DNA of 25,361 bases from the NCBI GenBank assembly GCA_905211265.1, contig CAJMAC010000016.1, positions 1 to 25,361 of the forward strand. Direction: 5' to 3'. A program made the translations under genes and the position numbers. Of the stretch, positions 1 through 6,658 are shown in pieces. The notes below the pieces were generated by a model. That model saw only the letters and a program-made list of their open reading frames with translations, was not told the origin of the DNA and searched no databases. This DNA comes from an uncultured Eubacteriales bacterium (GTDB lineage: Bacteria > Bacillota_I > Bacilli_A > RF39 > UBA660). How positions within the stretch are numbered: position 1 is the stretch's first letter; each line of letters starts with the position of its first letter.

Positions 1-43
1 GTGGTATAAATACTTCGATTACTTTTCCTAATTCTTGCTTCAT
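1..43 (-). CDS. 5' end of an unidentified gene cut by the window edge
   Basis: An ATG at 43-41 on the minus strand opens a frame that stays open to the edge and begins MKQELGKVIEVFIP. An AGAGGTG Shine-Dalgarno site lies about 7 bases upstream, which makes a real start likely. It is downstream of ffh, but the ffh terminator lies between them, so it probably has its own promoter in the AT-rich spacer. Fourteen residues are too few to identify the product. Confidence 0.45.
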   Translation of the reverse strand, partial: MKQELGKVIEVFIP

Positions 44-103
44 TTTAACACCTCTATCTATATATATTTTATCATATATTTTTTATTTTGAATATATAGT
101 TTT

Positions 104-131
104 AAAAAAAAGATGACTATTAATCATCTTT
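104..131 (-). terminator. Rho-independent terminator of ffh
   Basis: Read on the minus strand just after the ffh stop, an 8-bp stem (AAAGATGA with TCATCTTT) with a 7-base loop is followed by a run of T (plus-strand A at 104-110). Position and shape fit an intrinsic terminator for ffh. Confidence 0.75.
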
Positions 132-138
132 CTAAATA

Positions 139-1446
139 TTAAAATGGCATCTTAAAATTTTTATTTTGCATCATTTTCATCATTTTTTTCATTTCTTCAA
201 ACTGTGTCAATAATTTATTAACATCAGTTACTGTTGTACCAGAACCCTTAGCAATTCTTTGTTTTCTACTTGCTTTTAAAATATCAGGATTTTTTCTTTC
301 TTCCATTGTCATAGATAATATTATTGCTTCTGTTCTAGCCATAATTTTTGGATCAATATTAACATTATTTAATCCCATTTTTTTAGCACCCGGTAATAAC
401 TTTAAAATATTTTCTAAAGGTCCCAACTTTTTAATTTGTTTTAATTGAGATAAAAAGTCTTCTAAATCAAAAGTACCTTTAGTCATTTTTTTATAAGTAT
501 CCATTGCTTCTTTTTCATTAATTTCACTTTCTACTTTTTCTACAATAGATAATATATCTCCCATACCTATAATTCTTGAAGCCATTCGATCAGGATGAAA
601 CTCTGTTAAACCATCTAATTTCTCACTAACACCAATAAATTTAATAGGTACATTAGTTAAATGTCTTACAGATAATGCTACTCCACCACGAGTATCTCCA
701 TCCAATTTTGTTAAAATAACACCAGTTAAATGTAATTCATTATTAAATCCAGTAATTACATTTATAGCATCTTGTCCCATCATTGAATCAATTACTAATA
801 AAGTTTCATCAGGATGTACTTCATTAATTATATTTTTTAATTCATCCATTAAATTTTCATCAATATGAAGTCTACCTGCAGTATCTATTAATATATAATC
901 AAAATTATTTTCTTTAGCATGTTTAACTGCATTTCTAACTATTTCTACTGGATCTTTTTTACCTTCAGAATATACTTCAATATTAAGCTCCTTACCTATT
1001 GTTATTAATTGATCAATAGCAGCAGGTCTATATATATCACATGCTACAAGTAATGGTTTCTTTTTATAATTTTTTCGTAAATAATTAGCTAGTTTACCAA
1101 TAGTAGTAGTTTTACCAGATCCTTGAAGTCCCACCAACATAGTAATCGTTGGATTTTTAGAAGTCTCTAATGGTGAAGTATCTCCACCTAATAATTCAGT
1201 TAATTCATCTTTTACTATCTTAACAAATGCTTCACCTGGAGACAAACTCTTATTAACTTCTTCACCAAGTGCCTTTTCCTTAACAGCATTAGTAAATTCT
1301 TTTACTACTTTATAGTTAACATCTGCTTCAAGCAAAGATAATCTAATTTCTCTTAACATTTCACTAATATTATCTTCAGTTATCTTACCATAACCTTTAA
1401 TTTTATGTACTACTTCTTGTAATCTATCACTTAAATTCTCAAACAT
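139..1446 (-). CDS. ffh: Signal recognition particle GTPase Ffh
   Basis: Ffh is the protein of the bacterial SRP. It binds 4.5S RNA and signal sequences of nascent membrane proteins and delivers ribosomes to FtsY in a GTP-dependent way. The 435-residue length is normal. An N domain is followed by the G domain with P-loop GLQGSGKT (106-113), DTAGR (188-192) and TKLDGDTRGG (246-255). The methionine-rich M domain ends in MKKMMKMMQ, with the RNA-binding segment around the conserved RIAKGSG. In many Firmicutes ffh lies beside rpsP and khpA; here those genes are about 20 kb away on the same strand. The gene is intact. Confidence 0.98.
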   Translation of the reverse strand: MFENLSDRLQEVVHKIKGYGKITEDNISEMLREIRLSLLEADVNYKVVKEFTNAVKEKALGEEVNKSLSPGEAFVKIVKDELTELLGGDTSPLETSKNPTITMLVGLQGSGKTTTIGKLANYLRKNYKKKPLLVACDIYRPAAIDQLITIGKELNIEVYSEGKKDPVEIVRNAVKHAKENNFDYILIDTAGRLHIDENLMDELKNIINEVHPDETLLVIDSMMGQDAINVITGFNNELHLTGVILTKLDGDTRGGVALSVRHLTNVPIKFIGVSEKLDGLTEFHPDRMASRIIGMGDILSIVEKVESEINEKEAMDTYKKMTKGTFDLEDFLSQLKQIKKLGPLENILKLLPGAKKMGLNNVNIDPKIMARTEAIILSMTMEERKNPDILKASRKQRIAKGSGTTVTDVNKLLTQFEEMKKMMKMMQNKNFKMPF

Positions 1447-1501
1447 TTTATATCACCAATTACTATAATAACATATTTTTAATTTTTTTTTAATAAAAAG
1501 G

Positions 1502-1530
1502 TTGATTTTTCTATTTTTTTTTTATATAAT
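1502..1530 (+). promoter_or_regulatory. Probable promoter of tRNA-Gly
   Basis: TTGATT at 1502-1507 and TATAAT at 1525-1530 are 17 bases apart. Transcription would start near 1537, about 33 bases before the tRNA. A second TATAAT at 1553-1558 lacks a good -35 partner. Confidence 0.5.
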
Positions 1531-1569
1531 TAAATACGTAACCAAGAAAAGTTATAATAAATATTTATT

Positions 1570-1644
1570 CCAGATGTAGTACAATGGTTAGTATGTGGCC
1601 TTGCCAAGGCTAAGATGCGGGTTCGATTCCCGTCATTTGGTCCA
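1570..1644 (+). tRNA. tRNA-Gly (anticodon GCC)
   Basis: A full cloverleaf can be drawn. The acceptor stem CCAGATG pairs with CATTTGG, the D stem GTAC with GTAT, the anticodon stem TGGCC with GGCTA around loop TTGCCAA (anticodon GCC), and the T stem GCGGG with CCCGT around TTCGATT. CCA is encoded at 1642-1644. The last 19 bases are the attachment site of the prophage that follows. The insertion leaves the tRNA sequence intact but separates it from its likely terminator at 7946-7972. Confidence 0.95.
1626..1644. repeat. attL core (19-bp direct repeat, tRNA copy)
   Basis: ATTCCCGTCATTTGGTCCA is the 3' end of tRNA-Gly and recurs exactly at 7917-7935. The integrase stop codon (1635-1633 on the minus strand) falls inside the core, so the int reading frame is unchanged in the excised circle. 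Confidence 0.87.
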
Positions 1645-2625
1645 TAAGATTATATCACGTAAAACACGTGTTATAATATATATAATTTGCTGAAAATTAT
1701 ATGATAACGTATCAAAGAGATTAAATCTCAAAGAATTAAGAGTGGTCGAGACTCTTTTTTCTTGCGTTAAATCAGTATGAGTATATACATTTAATGTAGT
1801 AGATACATTGCTATGCCCTAATCTACGTGAAATCTCATTGATAACTATTCCATTATGAAGTAATAAGGTAGCATGACTATGTCTAAATTGATGTAACGTT
1901 ATTGACCTTAAATTTGCTTTTTCACAAGCACTAATTTTATAACGATTAATAGTAGTAGTAGCTAATGGTTTAATGCCACCAAATATAAAATAATCAAAAT
2001 TAGGTTTATTATACACTTTATCATAATATTTTTTCAAACTCAATAAATCTTTTTTTAAAAAATTATCTATTTTTATTTTTCTAATAGAAGATAATGTTTT
2101 AGGAGTGCCTATCTCACGCTTACCATGTTTGCTAATAGTTTTAGTAATAGAAATATAATCACCCTGTAAATCGCTAAATTTTAATGCCATAGCCTCACCT
2201 GGTCTAGTACCAGTAAAGAACATGAGATTAAAAAATTGCTTATAAATATTGTTACTAACAAATTTAATAAATTGTTTAAATTCTTTAAGATTATAAAAAT
2301 TTTTTTTATTTTCTTCATAATGCTTTTTAAAGTTACCTACTCTAGAAATTATTGATTTATCAAAATCATAAAAATTAGAACAATATTCAAAAAAAGCACT
2401 TAAATTATAATATAAAGAAGTATTATAATTATTAGAAAAGTTAAAAGTCGAGATATAACTTTGCCAATTTAAAATATCATTAGATGTAATTTGATCAATA
2501 TTATAATTTTTAAAAAAAGGTAAAATTCTAAGTTGAAAATTATATGTTAACGTGTCAAAACTTTGTTTTTTATGCTGTTTTGAAGCATAGATTTTAAATT
2601 CATTGTAAGCTTCTTCAAAGCTCAT
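1633..2625 (-). CDS. int: Tyrosine recombinase (phage integrase)
   Basis: This enzyme would integrate and excise the element at the tRNA-Gly core. From the ATG at 2625 it is 330 residues. An N-terminal SAM-like DNA-binding region is followed by a catalytic domain with Arg141 (TGTRPGEA), Lys176, His245 and Arg248 (HQFRH), His271 (GHSNVSTT) and nucleophile Tyr281 (VYTH). I chose ATG 2625 over the upstream GTG because GAGGTGA lies just before it. The tail after Tyr281 is about 49 residues, rather long, and holds FDTLSYNFQ, a near copy of FDTLTYNFQ near the N terminus. The stop lies within attL. Confidence 0.93.
   Translation of the reverse strand: MSFEEAYNEFKIYASKQHKKQSFDTLTYNFQLRILPFFKNYNIDQITSNDILNWQSYISTFNFSNNYNTSLYYNLSAFFEYCSNFYDFDKSIISRVGNFKKHYEENKKNFYNLKEFKQFIKFVSNNIYKQFFNLMFFTGTRPGEAMALKFSDLQGDYISITKTISKHGKREIGTPKTLSSIRKIKIDNFLKKDLLSLKKYYDKVYNKPNFDYFIFGGIKPLATTTINRYKISACEKANLRSITLHQFRHSHATLLLHNGIVINEISRRLGHSNVSTTLNVYTHTDLTQEKRVSTTLNSLRFNLFDTLSYNFQQIIYIITRVLRDIILWTK
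1649..1676 (-). promoter_or_regulatory. Outward promoter-like site with inverted repeat at the left end
   Basis: On the minus strand a TATAAT (1654-1649) is preceded, 16 bases upstream, by a weak -35 TTATAA (1676-1671). Between them is the inverted repeat CACGT (1656-1660) and ACGTG (1666-1670), which could be an operator. In the integrated state it would read antisense through tRNA-Gly towards ffh. In the excised circle it would sit directly upstream of the gene starting at 7895. Only the -10 box is strong. Confidence 0.35.
1691..1716. repeat. 26-bp direct repeat, copy 1 (3' end of int)
   Basis: The copy starts TGAAAATTATATG and matches 2534-2559 at 24 of 26 positions. The copies are 843 bp (281 codons) apart and in the same frame. 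It may be an integrase arm-binding site or an internal coding duplication. Confidence 0.6.
2534..2559. repeat. 26-bp direct repeat, copy 2 (5' part of int)
   Basis: This is the partner of 1691-1716, with mismatches at two positions. It encodes FDTLTYNFQ in the N-terminal DNA-binding region of the integrase. Confidence 0.6.
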
Positions 2626-2629
2626 TTTT

Positions 2630-2644
2630 CTCACCTCAGGTGAG
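2630..2644 (-). promoter_or_regulatory. Hairpin covering the int ribosome-binding site
   Basis: CTCACC (2630-2635) pairs with GGTGAG (2639-2644) around a 3-base loop. On the minus strand the right arm contains the GAGGTGAG Shine-Dalgarno sequence of int. It lies in the short gap after the stop of the preceding gene. It could limit integrase translation, or be a small operator. Confidence 0.4.
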
Positions 2645-2646
2645 TA

Positions 2647-2853
2647 TTATAAACTTTTTTTATTTTTTGTCAAATCACCTCTAGAATTATTATAACATGA
2701 ATTTAATTTTTTTCTTAAATTTTTATTAATTTTTTTCAACTTCTTATTTTCTTTTTTTATTTTATCTAATTTTTCAGATAATATTAAATTATTAGCAGCT
2801 ATACCTTCAAACAATTCAAAAATATCAACTTCTTCTAAAATTTTTTCTATCAT
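2647..2853 (-). CDS. Small coiled-coil protein between rep and int
   Basis: This 68-residue cytoplasmic protein is not recognised. The first half is acidic and helical (MIEKILEEVDIFELFEG). The second half is a lysine-rich heptad-like stretch (KLDKIKKENKKLKKINKN) predicted to form a coiled coil. Its ATG overlaps the rep stop in a TAATG, so it is probably translationally coupled to Rep. In this position it could be a replication accessory, copy-control or excision factor, but the sequence does not say which. Confidence 0.75.
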   Translation of the reverse strand: MIEKILEEVDIFELFEGIAANNLILSEKLDKIKKENKKLKKINKNLRKKLNSCYNNSRGDLTKNKKSL

Positions 2854-3434
2854 TATTCTTCTCCTTTTTTCATTTTATTTTTTCTTGATTTCATGTACTG
2901 AGTAAAAAAGAATGTATTTGTTGTAACTATATCAAATAAATCCATTTGATCACTATTCATTAAAATTTCAACCAAATCAGCATACTCTATTATTTCATTA
3001 TCTTGAATAAATTCTATTATCTTTCTTTTAAACGCTTTTTGTTGGGTTACTGTCAACGCGAAATAATCTTTTGGGTCAAAACCATTTCTACATTGTATAA
3101 CATCATCTTCATATTGATATTTATCAGGGTTATCTTTATGACAAAAATATCTAACCATACCTCTAACAGAACCAACAGGCTGAATCACATTGTTAGCTGC
3201 ACCTACTCGTGTAGCATAAGTCATTGCATTATTGTATGTTACGGGACCATCAAAACAAATAAGTACATGAGTATGGGCTTTTTTATCTTCGCCTAAATCT
3301 GTTTTATCTTTATCGTGATAAGCATATGCAAAAGGTACACCAGTACTTATTAAATAATCTTCCCAATCTTTTGCACATGAATCTTCATATAAGACAAAAG
3401 TCCAGTTTCTTTTTTTTATATCACTCTTTATCAT
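2853..3434 (-). CDS. rep: Rolling-circle replication initiator, RepB/pMV158-like HUH endonuclease
   Basis: This protein would nick one strand of the circular form and start rolling-circle replication. From the ATG at 3434 (193 residues) it shows WTFVLYED (11-18), His40 and Asp43 (HDKD), the HUH motif His54-Thr-His56 (HTHVLICF) and candidate nucleophile Tyr96 (VRYFCHKD). From memory, pMV158 RepB uses His39, Asp42, His55, His57 and Tyr99, so the spacing matches closely. The start is set by GGAGG just before it; the upstream ATG is part of that Shine-Dalgarno sequence. A TACTACGAC nick site in a hairpin loop lies upstream at 3624-3655. The 5' end overlaps the preceding small gene. Confidence 0.9.
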   Translation of the reverse strand: MIKSDIKKRNWTFVLYEDSCAKDWEDYLISTGVPFAYAYHDKDKTDLGEDKKAHTHVLICFDGPVTYNNAMTYATRVGAANNVIQPVGSVRGMVRYFCHKDNPDKYQYEDDVIQCRNGFDPKDYFALTVTQQKAFKRKIIEFIQDNEIIEYADLVEILMNSDQMDLFDIVTTNTFFFTQYMKSRKNKMKKGEE

Positions 3435-3588
3435 TTTTACCTCCATATTTACAAAAATCTAGATTAATATTAAATTCTTCTTCATCAATTTCTCTATAAA
3501 AAGATTCATCCAAATCTAATCTACTAATATCATAAGTACATAATAAGTACCAGTTAAATCTTGTATCACAAACTAAATAATATTTCAT
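3421..3588 (-). CDS. Small protein upstream of rep
   Basis: This 55-residue protein is not recognised. It begins MKYYLVCDTRFNWYLL and ends in an acidic and then Lys/Gly-rich tail. I prefer the ATG at 3588 (GAGAG upstream) over a TTG ten codons earlier. It overlaps the start of rep and lies just downstream of the origin hairpin, the place of the copy-control gene in pMV158-type plasmids. It does not look like a CopG ribbon-helix-helix protein, so that role is a guess from position. Confidence 0.65.
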   Translation of the reverse strand: MKYYLVCDTRFNWYLLCTYDISRLDLDESFYREIDEEEFNINLDFCKYGGKNDKE

Positions 3589-3623
3589 TTTTTCAACTCT
3601 CTTTCTTATAAAGCACAATGCAC

Positions 3624-3655
3624 TCCATTTGAGGTGTCGTAGTACCTCAAATGGA
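3624..3655 (-). other. Double-strand origin hairpin with pMV158-type nick site
   Basis: A perfect 12-bp inverted repeat (TCCATTTGAGGT at 3624-3635, ACCTCAAATGGA at 3644-3655) encloses 8 bases. Read on the minus strand, the loop and its edge give TACTACGAC (3644-3636), which I recall as the nick sequence of the pMV158 plasmid family, cut as TACTACG/AC. This would put the cut between 3638 and 3637 on the minus strand. That makes the mRNA-sense strand the displaced, packaged strand, as in Ff phages. Rep of the matching family is encoded directly downstream. Confidence 0.82.
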
Positions 3656-3679
3656 ATCTACAAAAAATTCCATAACAAT

Positions 3680-3715
3680 TGCCCCTAGTCCTCACAGGAG
3701 TGAGGACTCCGGGCA
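3680..3715 (-). terminator. GC-rich hairpin after the virion operon (terminator or packaging signal)
   Basis: Inner stem GTCCTCAC (3688-3695) pairs with GTGAGGAC (3700-3707) around AGGA. After a 3x3 internal loop, outer stem TGCCC (3680-3684) pairs with GGGCA (3711-3715). It starts right after the stop of the last structural gene. The following minus-strand T run is about 13 bases away, so it is not a textbook terminator. A long imperfect hairpin is also what filamentous phages use as a packaging signal. Confidence 0.5.
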
Positions 3716-3988
3716 TTAATTGATAGACAGCGGTAATTTTTTTATTAACCACATTACAAAATGATATATATGTTCAAAATTATATGCTACTACTACTAAT
3801 GGTACTAATAATTTAATAGTATCTATCCTTACAAATAAACCTAATAAATCTAAATGTGAAAATATAGTATTAGTTACATTATCTAATGATGTCATTATAC
3901 TTGAAGGTAAATCTGGAACACTGGGTAATAAATTTAATATAAATTTTAATAAAGTAGTAATTAAATTAATAATAGCTTCTATAATCAT
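3716..3988 (-). CDS. Small membrane protein, candidate pVI-like minor virion protein
   Basis: This 90-residue protein has an N-terminal amphipathic/hydrophobic segment (IINLITTLLKFILNLLP), a proline-containing turn, and one or two further hydrophobic segments ending in the basic LIKKLPLSIN. Its ATG overlaps the stop of the adhesin gene by 4 bases, so the two are translated together. In filamentous phages the adhesin pIII pairs with the short hydrophobic pVI at one tip of the virion. Size, hydrophobicity and position fit that role, but there is no sequence match I can claim. Confidence 0.72.
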   Translation of the reverse strand: MIIEAIINLITTLLKFILNLLPSVPDLPSSIMTSLDNVTNTIFSHLDLLGLFVRIDTIKLLVPLVVVAYNFEHIYHFVMWLIKKLPLSIN

Positions 3989-5328
3989 TCATCTACCTTC
4001 TTTCTATGAGTAGTTTTTTCTTTATGTTTACTTGATAATACTTCTCCTGTATTAACATCTACATTGTAAGTATCTTCGGTTGTATAATACTCGTAGTTTG
4101 ATGTATCACCACCAAAAATACGATTATAAGTTTTTTCACATAAGCCAATAAAATTTAATATTAAAAATACATCAATAAAGTCTAAATATAAATTCCATAA
4201 ATTAAGTAATGAACTTTTAGATTTAAGTGTCTGAGACCAGTTAAATGTTGTCGCAGATATTATTTTATAATCTTCAAAGTTAGGTACAGTAATATTAGGT
4301 ATGTTAATAACTATATCATTACTAGAACTTAAATCAGAATAACTTTCTATAAAGTCAATAAATATAGTAAATGGTGTTGAAAGAAAGCCTAACTTATCTT
4401 CAATAAATGTTTTAAAATCTGAAAACCATGTTTTAAAGAATCCATCTCCAGGTATAAATAAAGATTTTAAACCATCTAATATACCATTAAGTAAATTAGT
4501 AAAAAAGTTACCTATCTTATCTCCTAAATCTTTAAAAAAATTTGAAAATGTACTAGGGAATGATTTTATAGTTTCCCAAATTCCTTTACGTGTATTTTCT
4601 GCTTGCTCAAGTTTTTCATTAGATTGTTTGTTCTGCTCAATAATCTGCTCGTTTTGATTAATAATAGTACTGTCATTATTTGTAATTACATCTACTTCTT
4701 TTACGCTTGCAATACTAATTAAATAATGCCCTGTACCAATTAAACTAAATGCCTTATTATTATAAGTACCTACACGGAATGCGGTATTGGTAGTAGTTGC
4801 AGTAAATGTATATGTAGTAGTAAATATATAATCGCAATACTGCGTGCCAGAATAAGTAGAACAATTATTAGTAAAATAAATTGTCTTTTGATTGGATATA
4901 ATACCATTAACTGCACCAACGATAGCAGTACCATTAAGTCTTGCATTAAAATTTGCTACATTAAATTCTTCGGGAGACCAATTACTAACAGTCCATATTA
5001 CTTTAACAGTATATACAGAACCTTGAGTAATATTGTAAGGAATATAAACGTCAAAACCTGTTAGATATTCATATTTATCATAGGTAGGTGCGTAATTATC
5101 TTTACCAAGCAATTCTAAAGTACTTGGATTAGTTCTAAAGCCAGTAGTATGTGTAACATCTGTTGTATCACTATAGTAATAATTAGTAGATGTATTAGAT
5201 ACTACATCTGCATATACTTTACCTATGTTCATAAAATTACTAGCAATAAAACCAAGCAATAATATAATAATAAATCTTAAAAAATTATATAAAAATCTAT
5301 TCTTAGCATATTGAAGAAAATTCTTCAT
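3985..5328 (-). CDS. Signal-peptide adhesin, candidate pIII-like tip protein
   Basis: This 447-residue secreted, membrane-anchored protein has an N-terminal signal (basic start, then FIIILLLGFIASNF, likely cleavage after VYA near 40). A Thr/Tyr/Asn-rich, probably beta-structured extracellular part follows, then a glutamine-rich coiled coil (about 220-250) and an amphipathic Gly/Phe/Leu region. A C-terminal membrane segment (about 380-396) is followed by a hydrophilic tail of about 50 residues. Signal peptide, receptor-binding region and C-terminal anchor is the plan of filamentous-phage pIII. AAGGAG lies 8 bases before the ATG. Gene order supports a tip attachment protein; the receptor is unknown. 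Confidence 0.8.
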   Translation of the reverse strand: MKNFLQYAKNRFLYNFLRFIIILLLGFIASNFMNIGKVYADVVSNTSTNYYYSDTTDVTHTTGFRTNPSTLELLGKDNYAPTYDKYEYLTGFDVYIPYNITQGSVYTVKVIWTVSNWSPEEFNVANFNARLNGTAIVGAVNGIISNQKTIYFTNNCSTYSGTQYCDYIFTTTYTFTATTTNTAFRVGTYNNKAFSLIGTGHYLISIASVKEVDVITNNDSTIINQNEQIIEQNKQSNEKLEQAENTRKGIWETIKSFPSTFSNFFKDLGDKIGNFFTNLLNGILDGLKSLFIPGDGFFKTWFSDFKTFIEDKLGFLSTPFTIFIDFIESYSDLSSSNDIVINIPNITVPNFEDYKIISATTFNWSQTLKSKSSLLNLWNLYLDFIDVFLILNFIGLCEKTYNRIFGGDTSNYEYYTTEDTYNVDVNTGEVLSSKHKEKTTHRKKVDE

Positions 5329-5332
5329 AGTA

Positions 5333-5788
5333 TCAACTCCTTAAAATATTTCCAATAAATTTATATAAGAAAATAATAATAACTATAAATAATATAGAAG
5401 TACCAATAAGTTTAAATCCATCGAAATATTTTAAGTTTTTTTGATATTCAGCTATTAAATTTGAATTATTACCTATATTAGAATAAATAAACTCTTTAGA
5501 ATTAATAGAAATAGATGTATCAGTAGTTTCAGAACAATTTAAACTATTATTTTTATAATTAGAATAAGAATTTTTACTATCAAAGGAACACTTTATTGAA
5601 TCACTAGGAATAGTTAATGTATAATTATTTAGTTTTAAATTGTTCTTAGAATAATAACAGAAAACATCATAATAAGACTGATTATAAGTGTTTTCATTGT
5701 TAGTATAGCAAAGATAATAATTATAATCTTTGTTATACATATTAATAGTTAAATCTTTTATAAATAAATATTCTTGATTATTTAACAT
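5333..5788 (-). CDS. C-terminally anchored Asn/Tyr-rich virion-like protein
   Basis: This 151-residue protein is not recognised. The N-terminal 120 residues are hydrophilic and rich in Asn, Tyr and Ser with several cysteines, as expected of an exposed domain. A single membrane segment follows at about 124-145 (LIGTSILFIVIIIFLYKFIG), then a short basic end. There is no clear signal peptide. Its ATG overlaps the stop of the 48-residue ORF in a TAATG, and the adhesin gene follows after 4 bases, so it belongs to the structural operon. Confidence 0.72.
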   Translation of the reverse strand: MLNNQEYLFIKDLTINMYNKDYNYYLCYTNNENTYNQSYYDVFCYYSKNNLKLNNYTLTIPSDSIKCSFDSKNSYSNYKNNSLNCSETTDTSISINSKEFIYSNIGNNSNLIAEYQKNLKYFDGFKLIGTSILFIVIIIFLYKFIGNILRS

Positions 5789-5934
5789 TATAATTTCACT
5801 CTCCTATTACCTCTTACTAAATCAAAGAAGAAATTTGTTATAATTTCAACTATAACAAATATAGATGCAATAGGTGCTAGTAAATACATAAGACTTACTA
5901 TAAAATTAACGACTACTTGATAATCTATTTCCAT
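5788..5934 (-). CDS. 48-residue membrane protein overlapping zot (short ORF)
   Basis: An ATG at 5934 opens 48 codons ending in TAA at 5788. The peptide starts MEIDYQVVVNFIVSL, has one hydrophobic segment (about 9-32) and ends in basic RGNRRVKL. GGAGG lies 8 bases upstream, inside the zot coding region. The frame overlaps the zot 3' end by 29 bases, and its stop overlaps the next start. Short N-out, basic-C membrane peptides beside the assembly ATPase resemble the pVII/pIX or coat-like proteins of filamentous phages. Position, ribosome-binding site and hydrophobic profile make it a real gene. Confidence 0.8.
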   Translation of the reverse strand: MEIDYQVVVNFIVSLMYLLAPIASIFVIVEIITNFFFDLVRGNRRVKL

Positions 5935-6655
5935 AATTTACACCTCCATATATATCTTGTCCATCTTCTAATGCAGCAGATAAATTTTTATTATCTATTA
6001 CTGCATATGTATCATATCTATCAAACATTTTTGGGGTTCTAAACCACCAATAGTTACGAACTACTTTACCTGTTAAATTAGTACCAGTAGATTCTTCACT
6101 GTCTATACTATCTCTATCAATTAATGCATTCTTCTGAATAAAATTAAAATAACTTTTACATAAAACAACATTACTAAATTGTTCTCTTAAAGGCTTTGCC
6201 ATACGACCAAATACCTGGCAAGTAGCAACTATATGTATACGTTGTTTACGTTGCTGTGCTATCTGTGTCATTACATCCATATTGATGTTTTTAGATTGCA
6301 AAGAATTAAAATATAAATGTATCTCGTCAATAAGAAAAATTACTCCTTCTTTTCCATTTTTATATTTTTTTAAATCTGTCGCATCATTAAATCTAAAAAC
6401 TCTTTCATTATCTACTGGATAATCTCTTAAATCTATATTAGTTACTATTAAGGCTTTAGGATATATAGCAGCAAGATTGTATACATAATTTACAGCTGAC
6501 AAAGTTTTACCTGTTCCTTGACCTCCACAGAATACAAGTAAGCCGTCAGGTCGAAAATAAGTAGGATTATTTTTATTAAAATCTCTATTATATTTTAATA
6601 ACTGAAAGAAATAACTTATTTTCTTGCGGCCATGCATACACCAATCTGAAACCAT
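5906..6655 (-). CDS. Zot/pI-like filamentous phage assembly ATPase
   Basis: This 249-residue P-loop ATPase has Walker A GGQGTGKT (44-51) and Walker B VIFLIDEIH (105-113), followed by QQRKQRIHIVATCQ (about 134-147), the pattern of the Zot family. In filamentous phages this protein (pI) sits at the inner membrane and drives virion extrusion. Here I see no C-terminal transmembrane segment, and the protein is about 100 residues shorter than Ff pI. The part that meets an outer-membrane secretin is thus missing, as expected for a host with one membrane. Met7 is an alternative start, as the Shine-Dalgarno site of Met1 is weak. It is flanked by two tiny membrane ORFs. Confidence 0.88.
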   Translation of the reverse strand: MVSDWCMHGRKKISYFFQLLKYNRDFNKNNPTYFRPDGLLVFCGGQGTGKTLSAVNYVYNLAAIYPKALIVTNIDLRDYPVDNERVFRFNDATDLKKYKNGKEGVIFLIDEIHLYFNSLQSKNINMDVMTQIAQQRKQRIHIVATCQVFGRMAKPLREQFSNVVLCKSYFNFIQKNALIDRDSIDSEESTGTNLTGKVVRNYWWFRTPKMFDRYDTYAVIDNKNLSAALEDGQDIYGGVNYGNRLSSSR

Positions 6656-6658
6656 GTA

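Noticed and set aside
1664..1671. ACACGTGT palindrome as a stand-alone restriction or regulator site
   Set aside because: It is part of the CACGT/ACGTG inverted repeat already described at the left-end promoter; alone it is too short to interpret.
3003..3296. Open frame on the plus strand
   Set aside because: It is antisense to the well-supported rep gene, with no ribosome-binding site or promoter, so it is a shadow frame.
5906..6655. Zonula occludens toxin function for the Zot-like protein
   Set aside because: The family name comes from a Vibrio phage protein; the motifs seen are those of a phage assembly ATPase, and no toxin-active C-terminal part is present.
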